64,000 nt of DNA from Coprinopsis marcescibilis (Eukaryota; Basidiomycota; Agaricomycetes; Agaricales; Psathyrellaceae): assembly GCA_004369085.1 (NCBI GenBank), contig ML210154.1, forward strand, positions 126,605-190,604, in the 5' to 3' direction. A program made the position numbers and the translations under genes. The notes under the pieces were generated by a model. It saw only the letters and a program-made list of their open reading frames with translations, was not told the origin of the DNA and made no database searches. Shown one piece after another: positions 25,176 through 37,859 of the stretch (the first letter of the stretch is position 1; each line of letters begins with the position of its first letter).

Positions 25176-26344
25176 GGGTTCTATCCGATGGCTTTATCCC
25201 CGTTGTCCGTCTCGTTGTATCATCTTCTCTGACACTTTTTGCTACTTTATGATGTCCATTACGTGTGGCTTCTTTTCTTTCGCAGATTTCTTGACCCAAG
25301 CACTGGAAACCCACACAAAATTCGTTGACCAGCAGTCCACTTCAAGTGCTCAAGTATCTATGTTGTCTACAAACTCATGCCCATGCTCTTCCGAACTGGA
25401 TCAACCCTTTCAAGTAGCCACAAAATTTCCAAGTTTCTCAAGTTTTCAAGTTCTGTCCCGTGCCTCTAGTTTCTCACCCTTCGATATTCAAATAATTGTT
25501 GCCAACCATGTCAAGAGCAAGCCTCAAACCGTCAGAAATGGAAAGTCCGCTCAGAAGCCCCCTGGCGCTTATCGATGGGTGCGTGGGTCAAACGTGGGAT
25601 GGGGAACTGAACCTCGAGGCAGGGATGGGATTTGGTCACGAGTGGGCGCTTCTCCAGGTTCTTTGGCCAACCTTGGTCGGGACCTGAGGTGGGAGTGGGG
25701 AAGGCGCATCCGGAGTCAACAGGATTCGACAGTCCAAAATCTTACCCAATGATGTAGGCATTGATCATCCCGATGTGTTGGTCATTCAATCGGACAGCTC
25801 AAGTCTAAGAATTTCTTTAAGATGGAAGATTCGCAATCGCAAATGATGTTGGTCTGGAAGTGCGGGTCCCGGGCCTCCATGCAAGCGGTAAAGCTCGTCA
25901 AGATTAAGATCTCCATCAACCGTTCAAGAGGCGAGACGTATACTGGCAGGCGGAATGTCGGTGAGTGCTTCGCCTTTCCGTTGTTGGTATCGGTATCGCA
26001 CCTCCGTGTAACTAGACGTTGAATGACAATGAAAATTTGACCGCGGAACGCCCAATAATAACCTTTGAGTCTTTTCAGAGTAAGCCATATAATTGACCGT
26101 GCGGCCAAGTCGCACAAGTCTCTACTAGGGAGAAATGACCCGTTTCTTTCTCTAATAGACAGTGTTTGAGACCCATGGAAGGACAAGTTACTTCGCCGAC
26201 GTTCTGGGCACCAAGTTACCTGTTGGGCGGGAAGCCGACGCTGGACAAAATTGGCAGGTGGTTCCCACGGTCAAATACCTCTCGTTTTGGCAGCCGTATT
26301 TTCCGTGAATGCTCCCTCCGCTTCCACCACTTTACTAGCCTATC
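25176..26344. other. Intergenic, no gene recognised
   Basis: It holds the TRA2-like 3' flank and the NUG1 upstream region. Open frames here lack homology cues. The frame at about 25822-26022 (SQMMLVWKCGSRASMQAVKL) is the most protein-like but has no supporting features. Confidence 0.5.
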
Positions 26345-28740
26345 ATGCCTCGAATTCGTAAAAGTACGATAAACCATTTGTATTTCTCATGATTAACACC
26401 TGATCCAATTTCTGCGGAAAACAGAGACCTCCAACAGGGTTAAACTCAAGGATCGAGCGAGTATCCAGAAAAAGGTCAAGGAGACCAGAAGAAAGAGAGC
26501 AAGAGCAGCGAAGAAAAACCCCCAGTGGAAATCTAGTGCGTTTTGGTTTGCTAATGTTGAAGCAAGGTGCTGAAACAGTGTTTAGAAACGCCAAAGGACC
26601 CTGGTATTCCCAATGACTTCCCTTACAAGGATGAGATTCTTGCAGAAGTTGCAGAGCAGCGGAGAATAGTGCGTTTTGCATATTTGTCACGCTAGGAGCT
26701 TGATGTACTAACGGTGGATGGTATCGCAAGGCAGCAGAGGAGAAAGCTCGCCTTAGAGCTGAAAAGCAACGAGCCAAGACTGGGAAGACGGCTGAGGAAG
26801 ACGAGGAAATGGAGGTCGACGAGGAGGAGGCCCCGACGGGGAAGAACAAACTCGACGTCGGTGCGGACGCCATCGCAGGATTGGTTGCCAAAAACGTGAG
26901 GGCAACGATGATGATTGCAGAGAAAGCCAAGGTAGTCGAGGAGGCTGAAGACGTTGAGGACGATGCGCCTCTGCTCATCAACCGCGACCTGCCTACTCTA
27001 AAATCTGTGCTTGAGGAAGCGGACGTGGTGGTCGAAGTCATCGACGCGCGCGACCCTCTTGAAACCCGCAGCAAATTCATTGAAGATCACACGAATGAAC
27101 AGAGCAAGAAATTGATGCTGGTGTTGAACAAGATTGGTGAGCCAGTTTGGAGCAAATTTATTTGTTGGGAAATTTAAGGCTAATGCACTTTCAGATACAT
27201 GTCCTCGTGAACCCGTCTCTGCTTGGATCTCGCTTCTTCGCTCCCAAAACCCCGCTTCATTCCCATTCAAATCTGCCGGAGCATTCCTTCCTGCAGGACC
27301 AGAACAAGTAGAGCCTAAAGGGAAAGGGAAAGCCAAACCGTCAACGCGTGATGCGACTGGTACAGAATCTATCCTCGCTTGTCTCGAACACTGGGCTGTA
27401 GAGAAGGGAACTGCGCCCTTAGTTGTGGCCGTTGTTGGTATTACGAATGTATGGCTTCAATTTACCCCATCTAAGTTCGGTCATTCTGATGCGAACCGAT
27501 TCCTATAGGTCGGAAAGAGCGCTTTCGTCAACTCACTGCTGAAAAAGGCAGCTCTGCCTGTTTATTCTCAAGCCACAGCTTCGAGGAGCGCGACGACAAC
27601 GGAACTCCCTCAGGAGGTTATATTGGATGTGAATGGCCATTCTATCCGGATCATTGACACTCCTGGTTTGTCGTTTGTGTACAATCCTGAGCCTGAGCCG
27701 CCGAGAGGTCGTGATATTCTCTTGCGCGGCCGAGGAAGAATAGACCGCCTCAAAGATCCAGCACCACCGAGTACGTTTGTTCTGCTTTTGGATTCTCAGT
27801 GTAGCTAAAAACGATTTCAGTTGCCCACCTCGTACCTCGCTGCAATCATGAGGATCTTATGCTCGCGTATAATCTCGCTGCCTTTACAAAGGGGGATGAA
27901 ACAGCTTTCCTCTCCGGTGTAGCCAGGGCGCATCAGTTGATTAAGAAGGTTAGTCTGATCGTTCCTTCACAAACGACCCCGGGTTTTAACGATTTCTGTT
28001 ATTTTTAGAGGGGCTTATTGGATCTTGCAGGTGCATCGCGCATCGTTCTACGTGACTGGATCACCGGTAAATTCGCAAGATACGCAGCGCCACCGTCGGT
28101 GTCCAACACCGAGCCCGCTGTTACGGAGAAGACGCCAGCAGAGTGGCTGCAAAAACTCTACTCGAATGACGAATATGTCGTTCTATCGTTGACGCCACGC
28201 AAGGATCTTCGAAAGTTAAAGAATTTGGTCAGAGTGGTGTCTGGGTCTTTCGATGTTCGGTCCGTGGATTTGGACGCGGAGTGGGCGGCGTTGGATGAGA
28301 GTGAAGATGAAGAGGAGGAGGATGCGGATGGGGATGTTGCTATGGGCTCTGGAAGTGATGAGGACGATGAGGATGCCGATGGGGATGGGGATGACGACGA
28401 GGAGATTGATGAGGTTCCTTCTGACGTCGACGAGGAAGAGGATGAAGAGATTGAGGAACCACCGGTTTCTAGTAAACGTAAACGCAAGGGCGGACCCGAA
28501 ATCGCTAAGCCTCCTGCCAAAAAGGTGGTGTTCGCGAGCTCGAAAGGTGCGAAAGCGGAGCCGAAGCCACAAGCAAAGACCCAGCCGGCTAGGAAGGGTG
28601 TACTGAAGGCCACGAAGCCTGCTGCGCCAACGCCTGCTCCCAAAAAAATCGCCAATGTGCGAACCTTGAAAACGAAGGAAACCAAGGCCGGAAATAACGA
28701 CGAGGGTGAAGCTTACGACTTTGGGAAGTTTTTCAAATGA
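26345..28740 (+). CDS. NUG1: Nucleolar circularly permuted GTPase, Nug1/Grn1/GNL3-like
   Basis: Ribosome-assembly GTPase of the YlqF/nucleostemin group, needed for pre-60S maturation and export. A 19-nt coding exon MPRIRK joins KTSNRVKLKDRASIQKKV, the basic N-terminal RNA-binding and nucleolar segment. A coiled, acidic stretch follows (EEDEEMEVDEEE). G motifs are in permuted order: G5-like VIDARDP, G4 VLNKID (completed across an intron), G1 GITNVGKSAFVNSLLKKA and G3 IIDTPGLS. Next come GLLDLAGASRIVLRDWITGK and an acidic tail of Asp/Glu runs (about 28290-28460), ending in a Lys-rich region and YDFGKFFK. All nucleotide-binding motifs are intact. The large acidic block is typical of the family. 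Confidence 0.93.
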
Positions 28741-29616
28741 TCGTGAGTTTGACAGTTCATTTCATTTGCCACAAATTTGACAATAATCGATATTCCCCAG
28801 ATATGCTTTAGCGATTCTCCTCCTTTTGCAAGGCATCGCGTTTGCTATTTTCCCAGCCACGTTCGGGGAGAAAATCTGGTTCAAAGCCGCCCGGTTCGTC
28901 CTGCAGAGCTTGTTATATCCCTTGATGGACCCACTTGTACTGCGACATATAATAGGATGTATCAGTGTGTGCAAAATATTAGATGTGGGTCCACTCGTTG
29001 CGTGCTTCAGATTTTCGTAATAGCCGCTATTGTTGGCGACAGTAGGGAGCCTTTTTATACTTGTTCCTTTTAGCAACCTTTTCCAAACTGAAAGGCGCCT
29101 GCATTGGAGCTAGTCGTCCGAATTACCTGGAAAGGGACAGTTCATATTTCGAGCTGTTTCGAGTCAGTTGGAATCAACGAGCACCTTCCGGGTTTGGAAA
29201 GGTCAGAGAAGGCAGTGGCAGTGGAACTCAGCTAAGCTTGTGGTTCTCGGTTCTTGAAGTCGTCATAGGAGCCACTCTGACAAGCTACTATTTTGTTCGC
29301 ACCTATTCAGCCCGACTATGATGCGTGATGATTTTTGGTGTCTTTCCGAAAATATAAAGTACTGAAAGAGAGCTCAGGTCGATCTCTAATTGCCCCAGAG
29401 ACAACCATCCCCTTCGGACATTGTTGTCAGCGCTGAAACGAAAGCTAACCCCTAACTTCCCAGGTGATTCATAGGATTTACGGGTGTATCGGGACCACGT
29501 CTGAGCTTTAGCTTTAGTAGGCTTAAACTATTGTTACACGATTCCTCCACTTATATAAAGTGGTGAAGCCTTCAGATTGACGGACTCTCCCATCCACGTC
29601 CGAGTCAATTGTCCCG
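28741..29616. other. Intergenic, no gene recognised
   Basis: Overlapping short frames occur on both strands at about 28762-29076 with no family resemblance. A TATA-like TTATATAAAG at about 29552-29561 sits roughly 60 bp before the F-box gene start and may be its core promoter. Confidence 0.45.
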
Positions 29617-31193
29617 ATGGCCTCTCGAAATCCGCCACTCCCTGTATCCCTGCCCCTCTGCCACCAAATTACCCTGGCCAGAAGATCGTCAACTATCCTA
29701 TCAGTGAGTGCTCCACTCTTCTGTCGCGAAATCTAGCTAATGCTTCCTTTGTTCAGCCCTCGTCAATCTTTGATGGATTGCCGCTGGAGATACAGGCTGA
29801 AATATTCAGCTATTGCTTGCCCGCCTTTCCACAGCTGGGTAGGCTGAAGAACGACCCAATGCCCATCGCCAGAGTTTGCCGCACTTGGCGAGCTTTGGCG
29901 CAGTCCACTCCGAAGCTCTGGAGCTCCTTCGAAATTGTGGTCAAGGACTCTGTCGCTGGGACAAGCGGTGACATTGTTGGCTCGCCCTACGCATCACGCC
30001 TGCTTAATACCGCCAAGCTTTGGCTGGAGCGATCCAGAAATCATCCATTGTCAATTCGCCTCATCCACACACCGAAGGCGCGCGTCCCAAGCCAACTCTC
30101 GGCAGGTTTATTGGCCATATTCATCCGACAGGCCCGCCGTTTTCATCGCATCGAGTTGAATGTCCCAACCGTGACAATGTCGGCCGTACATCATCTCTTT
30201 CCCCAGTATTTCCCCATTCTGGTATCCCTGACGCTCAAAACGGCCCATAGCTCGTGGCAGGCCGCCGTTTCATTTGACTTTCAGGCGATGAAGTTTCCCT
30301 GGGCTCAGCTCACGGACCTGGATTTACGTTTGGATCATGGTCATATACTCAATCTGGACGACTATGCCAATATCCTTTCGGGTGCCATAAACCTGGTCGC
30401 TTGCAAGATCAACGCCGGCTTTGTCCCCAAGCAAACCTCGATGTGGCCGTTCGAAGACCACTCTCCATTCTTGCTTCCATCTCTGAAGACGCTTCATGTC
30501 GCCTTCCAGGGCACGAATGCAGTGGATACCCAGGTGGTTCCGAATCCGCAGCAGCGCTTCCAGACCCCAGAGGTGGCATTAACCTCCTTTCTGGGTCTAT
30601 TTTCCGGCTGTCAACTTAGGGAGCTGTGCCTCAATTGGCTAGTCGATGGACGAGGAGTTGAACATTGGAGCCCAGCCTGCAATGGGGCGTTCGAAGCATT
30701 CCTAAAGGGCCAATCCACATCTCTCCGTTCTCTGGAATTAACATACCTTCCCCTCGGAGAAGATCACTTAAAGCGTTGCTTAGAGCACCTTCAAATCGAG
30801 CAGCTCCGATTGTGTTTTTCGGTTGCGGATCAAGCTCTCGATCCTATTACCGACGAAACTCTGAAGGCACTGACTCTGTCTAGCCCTCTAGATCGGACTC
30901 GTGGGAGCAACAACCTTGCTTCACCGGCGATCCACAAGGTTGTGCGCCATCTTCGCCGGCTTCATATCCAGTGTACAGGAGTACATTGTACGGACGAGGT
31001 ATTATTGCAGATGGTCGATTCATGGTGTCCAGCAAAGGGCTTGCGGGGGACACCAGCGCTGACGATGGAGAAGTTCGATTTCTTCTCTATAATGCCAGTG
31101 GTAGATGAGGATGAGATCGGATCACGTAGTAGACGATGGCAGGATGCTGGTTTGGACGTCGTGATTGAGAGCTTTGCTAATTCTCTTCCATAA
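29617..31193 (+). CDS. F-box protein with divergent leucine-rich repeats
   Basis: Putative SCF ubiquitin-ligase substrate receptor of the expanded agaricomycete F-box class. I start at ATG 29617: exon 1 (29617-29703) encodes MASRNPPLPVSLPLC onward and ends in ILS; a 53-nt intron (29704-29756) then leads to PSSIFDGLPLEIQAEIFSYC, the F-box. Reading straight through from 29577 would need a TTG start. The F-box continues to PIARVCRTWRALAQSTPKLW. The rest is Leu-rich with irregular LRR-like spacing (LVSLTLKTAHSSWQ, LTDLDLRLDH, LRSLELTYLPLG), ending FANSLP. The target is unknown. Confidence 0.8.
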
Positions 31194-31416
31194 TGGACTT
31201 TGAAGCTGTGGCTGAATTTTGGTACCGAACTTGGCGGGAGCAGACGCTGAATATAGATCGTTCTACTTAACTTGTATGGAACTTTGCTGCTATTGTTGGA
31301 CATACATATTTTGGTCGTATCTATGTAATCACGGTGGATGCTTGATTCTTGCAATTGTTTTTTTTTGGAACGGCATTCCGGGGGTAATCCTTTTTAAAGT
31401 GTCCAAGACAAAGTAA

Positions 31417-32630
31417 TCACTCCTTTGACACGACAGCCGCCACTAACGCATCGCCATAGTCCTCTTGCAACAGCGTCTTCACATCACTATCTTGCTCCAT
31501 CGTCCATTCATAGGCTTCCAATAGGAGTGTATCCGTAAGAGGAATGAAATGTGAAGCTAGAATCTGGATGATGTTGGCCACTCTCGCGATCGCCGACCGA
31601 GTGGAAGAGTCAATACGCTGTGAACGATCTGCATCAAAGAGATATGGACTGGGCAAATCGAGTACGTACGTCATTTTGGTTTGAATACACGGCTTCTGCG
31701 TCGAACCCCAATTCCCCCTCTTGTTCAATTTGTTTGATATGCTTGCTGACCCAGATGTAGCCGTTCAGAGCGAGAATAATATCGACGTTACAAGGTAAGG
31801 TTAAGAAGTGTGACTTCAATCGTCGAACCAGTACCGGGGGTACGATGACAAGCTGCCCGTTCCGCAGCTAAAGGTAGATTCAGAACACAGAGCATAATTG
31901 GAATGGAAGAGAAGAGCACCTTTCCATATTTGAGGGAACGCGTGTGCAAAGACATGGCTCCATCTGCAAAGAATGCCTGGACTTCAGCGACCAGGAGATC
32001 CCCTTCTTCAAAGAATGTCCGCATTTGCAGTTCGTCGCTTTCTAATTTCCGACGCTAGAGTGCGGTGACATGGTTGATATAAGGCAAGCTGTTCTCATGA
32101 TGAAGACGCACCTGAACACCTCCGGGCAAATTGACAGATGAAAGCATGAGGATGGCGTCCTGCCTGGAATTTGCGTCCACCTTCCATCGTCGAGGCTGGA
32201 CTTCAGCTATCCTGCCCACTACGAGATCGCCAATCTCCGGGTTGTACCTTGGAGCCTTCATTCATTCATTTCTCTCGCGTAAGAAGGATCAGGGTTAAAA
32301 TTCACCTGCTATTTACTGGACGAACTGTGACCAGCCGGTTCACTCGTTCAATTGTGCCAGTCACTGAGGCTATGACTTCGTCGTTGTCTACGTAGGTTCC
32401 GTGCCCTCTGAGTTACATAAGAAAGAAGTTTTTTCTTGAGGCAAAAGTTCCACTAACCTCATATAATCGTGCGAGGAAGTGAGAGTTTCTCCTGGACAAG
32501 TGAGTTTGGATGAGGATGGCCCATTCTCGTCGTCGAGGTCCATCATAGCATCGTCTTCATCGTCGTTATAACGTCGTACAGTACGATATGCATCCTCTGG
32601 TTGCGTCGGAAAGGACGTGAATGAGATCAT
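31417..32630 (-). CDS. RRP4: RNA exosome cap subunit Rrp4 (EXOSC2)
   Basis: S1/KH cap protein of the nuclear and cytoplasmic 3'-5' RNA exosome. The start is ATG 32630 ([10 protein letters not shown]); an upstream in-frame ATG at 32765 would leave only 11 bp to NOP9 and adds a tail the family lacks. Conserved blocks are [40 protein letters not shown], the S1 domain [20 protein letters not shown] and [40 protein letters not shown] followed by [10 protein letters not shown], and the KH domain with LNGYIWV. It ends in AVVSKE. At least five introns. It is divergent from NOP9, another rRNA-processing factor. Confidence 0.94.
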
Positions 32631-32776
32631 AATGGTGGGTTGAGGACGACGTCTACTGGTTCGCGTTCTGAAATGATCAGTGTGTACGCGCCAACCAAAG
32701 AATAACTTTTTCACACATTCCGTCGGCACATTTACTCGATTCTTGACCTCGACCATCAACGACATTTGTAGGCACT
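32631..32776. promoter_or_regulatory. 146-bp bidirectional promoter between RRP4 and NOP9
   Basis: The start codons chosen for the two divergent genes are 146 bp apart, so one short region must drive both. No TATA box is evident. Co-regulation of the two rRNA-processing genes is an inference. Confidence 0.5.
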
Positions 32777-35693
32777 ATGCCTCGAGAAAATCGCAAAAGA
32801 GGAAAGAAACATAAGAAGACCAAGAAGGAGGACTTATACGACCAAAAGGTTTCGCAAGAGCCGCAGGTTGTCGAGCCAGAACGAGCAGAAAACGGGGAAC
32901 CTTCGTGGATTCGGCCTGCAGCGAGAGAGCAAGACGAAATCAACCCGGAAGCGCCTTTCGGATACGTTGATGCAGATGTCAAGGCTTACTTCAGGACGGT
33001 GGATGTACAAATACGCGATTGGCAGGACAATGCAGTTGTTCCAGAGGAGGAGAATGAGGATACCGACCCGAACGAAGGTATGTTTCTGGTGTCTCTGAAA
33101 GCTCATCGCTCACTCTCGCGTGTCAATTAGAAAGAAGATTGTTCTTTGTAGCAGCCCTCAACGAAATGCGTGACAAGGAAAAGCAGCTAGCTACAGACCC
33201 TGATTGTTCTGTGATCATGGAGCGAATGGCGCACTCAATGGACGACTTTGTCCGTCGTGTTTTCGTTGACAGTCTGGTTGGTTCGTAAGTTGTTCTTCCT
33301 GGTCATATTACAACGTCCTATTCATTTTGCTTGGTAGCTTCGAGCTATTGTTCAAGCACCGGTTCGCCTCGCATGTTGTGCAAACCCTGTTCATGATAGC
33401 CAAGGAGACTATTAATCGTGAAGTGAGTGTACCATGGTGTGCTTGTCAATAGTTGCTCACAATACATAGACGAAAGGGATATACCCCTCCGTGCGTGAAG
33501 AAGACTCCGGGGAACTAAGGACGTTGGCCCAGTTGATCCTCGATATCTGTGACGTGGGTATTCGTTGCCAGAACGAGCTGGCCCCGTCGCTAATATCAAC
33601 CTTTCACCACACAGGAAATCCTTCCCAAACTGTCCGATCTTGTTCTGGATCCATTTGGCTCTCATGTAGTGCGCGCTTTAATGCTCCTGCTGTCGCCTAA
33701 TGCATCGGTGGAGACGGAAGACGCCATGCTTCGATCCAAGAAGAGTACCAATTGGAAGGCAAAACAAGGGTCTATGAAGTCGGTATTCCAGGACAACAAG
33801 GGAAAGCAAAGAGAAGATTCCCGAAGACAAGTACCTGCGGAGTTCACCGCAATGGCTACCAAGATAATTCAAGAGCTGAGAGGTCGACTAGGTGGTAATG
33901 AAGTCAGAGCCATGGCTGCCAGTAAGGTGGCAAGTCCCTGTCTCAAGGTGGGTTTCATGATTTTGAAGAGAAAATTCAAAGCTAATGTGCGGGCGCTGCC
34001 AGGTGCTGCTAGGCGTAGAGGCCGATTTGGAGTTATCTGACGAACCTGATTCCCTGTTGGATCAAGTAACAATGGGAATCGTAACCTTTACTCGTGCGAT
34101 TGGCGTTTCCTTATCTTAAAGCCTTTACTTATAATTTGCGATAGACTCGGACTCTGAGGAACTCCCTGAAGCTTCGGATTTCGTGGGTACCCTTCTTAGA
34201 GACCCCACCTCGTCACACTTGCTTGAAACGATCGTTCTACGGAGTCCCGACACGGCCTTTGATGCGCTATGGAGGCTTTACTTTAAAGGATCACTCGCAC
34301 GACTGGCAATACATCCTGTTGCCAACTTTGTTGCCGCCAAAGCCATCGAACGTGCTACTCCCGCCCACCTTGAAGACGTAGCTTCTGAACTCGAAACTAC
34401 GTGGAATAAAATGATTCGTGAGTACATACAAGGTCAATAGAGGTAGTCGGCTCACACAATGTGGCGCAGGAACATCAAGGACAGGAGTTCTTCGAGCCTT
34501 TATTGATCGCGTTGCTTCCCTTGAAGTTGAAGGAGACCAAGTGAAGCAGGTCGGTTCTTCACTACCTTTCATCTTTCGAAACCATATCTCATATATGTTC
34601 GTAGGCGGTGTTATCAGCGTTCGACGTCGAAGCCTCAGAACCAGTCTTTGTTCTTTGCATCTTATCCCTGTTAACATTTGAGGTGCGCCATCTTCATTTA
34701 TTTTTTCGTCCCGTCTTTCATTCCACGAAATACAGGACTACAAAAGAGCCTCGGAAACCTCCAAAATGGAAAATGCCAGCGAAAACCACTCAAATCCGAA
34801 GCATGGCTATCAGGGACCTGACCCTTTGTCATTCAAAACGCAGGGTTCGATCCTATTGCAATTACTGCTCAAGCTACCAAATAGTTTCATCGTCGAAGGG
34901 TCAATATATTTCTCCAATCAAAATGTGGACAGAACTAACGTATACCAGGCTGCGACACCTCTCCGTGGAGGACAAAATTAGGATATCCCATGACGCATCT
35001 GCTTCCCGCGTTTACGATGTATTGTTGGATTCCCCCACAATTCAAGCGAAGGATAAGCGGGAGTTTGTCATGAGCTTCATTGGGCACTACCACGAGCTCG
35101 TTGATGACCGAATTGGGAGTCGTGTTGGTGATAGATGTTGGGCTTTCTGTGATACCTACCTCAAGGTCGGAGACGCTTTCTCTTGTTCCTTGACTAAACC
35201 GAACCTGACTGTCATTTTCGAATAGGAAAAAATCGCTCGATCACTCATCTCCTATGAGAGTCAGCTTGCAGGATCCTTCTATGGCAAATATTTTGCGAGG
35301 AACACAAACATCCATTTGCTAAAGCGTAAGCCGGAAGAATGGCGCACCGCTCAATCGCAGAGGAAATCGCAGACTACAGCGTACCAGCAATCCGGCAAAC
35401 CTACCGTTTCAGCTGCACCGGCTGCCGGTATCCAGGCTGCTGACAAGCCGACAAAAAGGAAACGGGCGAAGAATGACGAGATCGAAGAGCTTTTCGATCA
35501 TGCTTTAGGCAAGAGAATCAAGAAGGCAGCATTGGGAGACCCAAATGCAGCAACCAAGGAAATCGAACCTAAGGCGAACGGGAAAGCTGCTCTGTCTGAA
35601 GACGCGTCGCTTGCTGCTGTGTTTGGAGCGATTCGGTCTGCACCAAAGAACGAAGACTCGGGACGGAAGCACAAGAAGAAGAAGAACGCGTAG
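32777..35693 (+). CDS. NOP9: Nucleolar pumilio-repeat protein Nop9
   Basis: PUF-fold RNA-binding protein that guards pre-18S rRNA processing at the Nob1 cleavage site. It starts [19 protein letters not shown] (basic, nucleolar). Then come [40 protein letters not shown] and [20 protein letters not shown], the usual Nop9 opening. Pumilio-like repeats follow: [79 protein letters not shown] and [20 protein letters not shown]. The tail is Lys-rich ([10 protein letters not shown]). A repeat-interrupting Lys/Gln-rich insert lies at about 33720-33830. About a dozen introns; I did not fix every boundary. Confidence 0.9.
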
Positions 35694-36171
35694 TACTTCA
35701 ATTCGACGAAAAAGTATATTAGGTATGCGTCGACTACGTTAATGGGATTCTGCCTTCATGTTGTTGGAAGTGTGGTCACTCTGCCTTGACCTATTTTGAG
35801 CGGGAAACTCCTATGGCAAAATCCATTATGACCTGGCCTGTGTTTCTTTTTCAAAAGGAGAGGTGTGTATCATCCGTGACATTCTCCTCTCCCATTAGTA
35901 AGTAAAGGTCTGGGACAATGGTAAGCTGGGGGTATTTAAACCTCGCCTGTACGCTTTCAAATCCTCCTCTCTCTTCGTTTCAAACATCAATCCCCTACAC
36001 TTCACATCCCCCACCTGTAGACGTTGACCGTCTACTAAATCTCCTTTCCACTACACATCCCCTACCTGTAGACGTTGACCTTCTACCTAACCTCCTTCCA
36101 CTACATATCCCTACCTGCAGACGTTGACCGTCTACTAAACTCCTTTCCACTACACATCCCCAGCTATCACC
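35694..36171. other. Upstream region of the 36172 gene
   Basis: It contains the NOP9 3' flank and a putative promoter and leader. A TATA-like GGTATTTAAA lies at about 35932, some 240 bp before the start codon. The last 165 bases hold the three-copy leader repeat listed separately. Confidence 0.5.
36000..36165 (+). repeat. Three tandem ~50-bp leader repeats, each with a palindrome
   Basis: Three imperfect copies of a roughly 50-bp unit (CCTTTCCACTACACATCCCC, then ACCTG and a palindrome) lie between the presumed transcription start and ATG 36172. The palindrome GTAGACG-TTGAC-CGTCTAC is at 36017-36035. The second copy at 36068-36086 has one mismatch in the right arm (TTCTAC) and the third at 36117-36135 one in the left arm (GCAGACG). 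Spacing is 51 and 49 bp. It could be a protein-binding array or RNA hairpins in the 5' UTR. Confidence 0.8.
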
Positions 36172-37781
36172 ATGCCTACCCTCTCTTCATACATGCAGAA
36201 ACTCGGTTTTCCTATCATCGCCGCTCTTCAAGCTCCCAAGCCTGTCCCCGAAATCATCCTCACCCCACCTTCGCCTGCCATTCCCCTATCCCTAACGATT
36301 GACTCGATTGGCGATGCCCTCAACTATGGGATAACATCTTCACAGAGCATGGCGGATATCATGGTTCCTTCCTCGCCTGCTACCGTGGCTACTTCAAAAG
36401 GTGATGAATGACTGTGACAAACTCATATATATTTAAGATTCTAACAACATTCGCAGAAGTTGCACGCGTGACGGCGTTCCAGGAAGACGATGATTCTTGC
36501 CCTACGATAATGGTAGTCCCCCCTACCCCGATCATATTTTCTCCTCTACCAGACAACATGTTCAGAGCTGCATCACCTATGGATGCCGGTCCATCCCTCC
36601 CAGCTGGTGTTTCCTCGAGCTCCCGTCGCGTCGGTTCGACTTATAAACCCTCGTCCTCGGGTTTAGTGGAGAACATGGTCAACCTCAGGCCATCTTCCGT
36701 GCCTAGGATTCTTCCCTCCGCCGAACTCTCTGACGACGGCTACATGTCCGACGATGAGGGCAACGATGACGACCTCGCAAGTCTCTCGGACGTGATCTCT
36801 CAATTCCCCGCCGTACCTTCCAAATCCCGCGGCCTCACAATGAAACCTTTAGCACAACTCATGAAAGATGCGGCGAACCACTCCCCCAGCCCGTCCACTC
36901 GCCGCGCCTCCAAATTTGCACATGTCCCTTTTCGAAGCCGACCGCGTGTGCAGGCTATGACGCCGGTCAAGGCTCTCAGCTCTGATAACGGTGTCAAAAA
37001 ATCCCGCCCCCTCCCCCCCATTCCTACCCACGCCATCCCCATGCGTCCTCTACCCATACACAAGACCAACTCGTCCACCCCCTCCCTTCCCCCCACCTAT
37101 CCCCCCGCTCCAATTCAGAGTCGGCCGGATCCGACCACTGACAAGAAACACTCCCTCCTTTCAAATCCCATCCTCACGACCTTCCTATTCCTCTACAACA
37201 TCGTAATGCTCGCACGACTTGACTCGTCTGGCGTGCGCATGGGTTCCGGCCCTCCTCCCTCTCATGCCCCTCCGGCAGCTCCGGCAGCTCCCGAGATGGC
37301 ACGCGAGTTAAGTGAGAGCGCGAAGATTGTCGAGGAACTCCGTGCCAAGTGGAGAGAGGAAGAGGCTACGAGGCAGAGGAAGGCAGACAAGGAGGAGAGG
37401 TTGCGGAAGAGGCGGCAGCGGGCTGCCGTCGTTGCTGGCGACGAGAAGAGGGCTCTTACTGAGAAACTCAGGCAGAGTCGGCTGGCTGACAAGAGGGCGA
37501 TCGCTAGAGTCTTCTCCCCACCATTGCCTCCTCTGCGGGAAGACCGCCAACTGGAGGACGAGTGCGAACGCGAGGAGATGCTGGAAAGGATGAGACCCGT
37601 ACAGAGTCCGAGCCCAAGTCCTGACTTTGCATTCTTCTTGCCGCTGCCTCAGCTTCAGAACGAGGAGAAGGTAGAAGGCAGCGTTACATCGCCTTCTGGT
37701 TCAGGCATGTCGGCGTGGATCCCCCGTGACCTTTTCGACGGGCAGTCGTTTGGCATGGCTGGCGATATTCTGCTTCGCTAG
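36172..37781 (+). CDS. Unrecognised Pro/Ser-rich protein with basic coiled-coil region
   Basis: I do not recognise the family. Two exons: ATG 36172 (MPTLSSYMQKLGFPII) to about 36400, a short intron (donor GTGATG, acceptor CGCAG) and a long second exon to the TAG at 37779-37781. Visible parts are a Pro-rich start, an acidic patch DDGYMSDDEGNDDDLASLSD, a basic Pro-rich middle (KKSRPLPPIPTHAIPMRPLP) and a hydrophobic stretch NPILTTFLFLYNIVMLARL that could be a membrane segment. A highly charged helix follows (KWREEEATRQRKADKEERLR), and the end is FDGQSFGMAGDILLR. Largely disordered. The long open second exon and a single intron in frame support a real gene. Probably lineage-specific. Confidence 0.7.
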
Positions 37782-37859
37782 GTGCCTCCTCGTCGTGACG
37801 TGAGTCTCCCGCCTTCTTTGCCGGCCCTTGTTTGATGTTGATGTGACTTGTCCAGGATC

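Noticed and set aside
24682..25752. 356-residue plus-strand frame overlapping the TRA2-like gene
   Set aside because: It is a shifted-frame reading of the RS domain exon and 3' flank. The in-frame RRM/RS protein explains the sequence.
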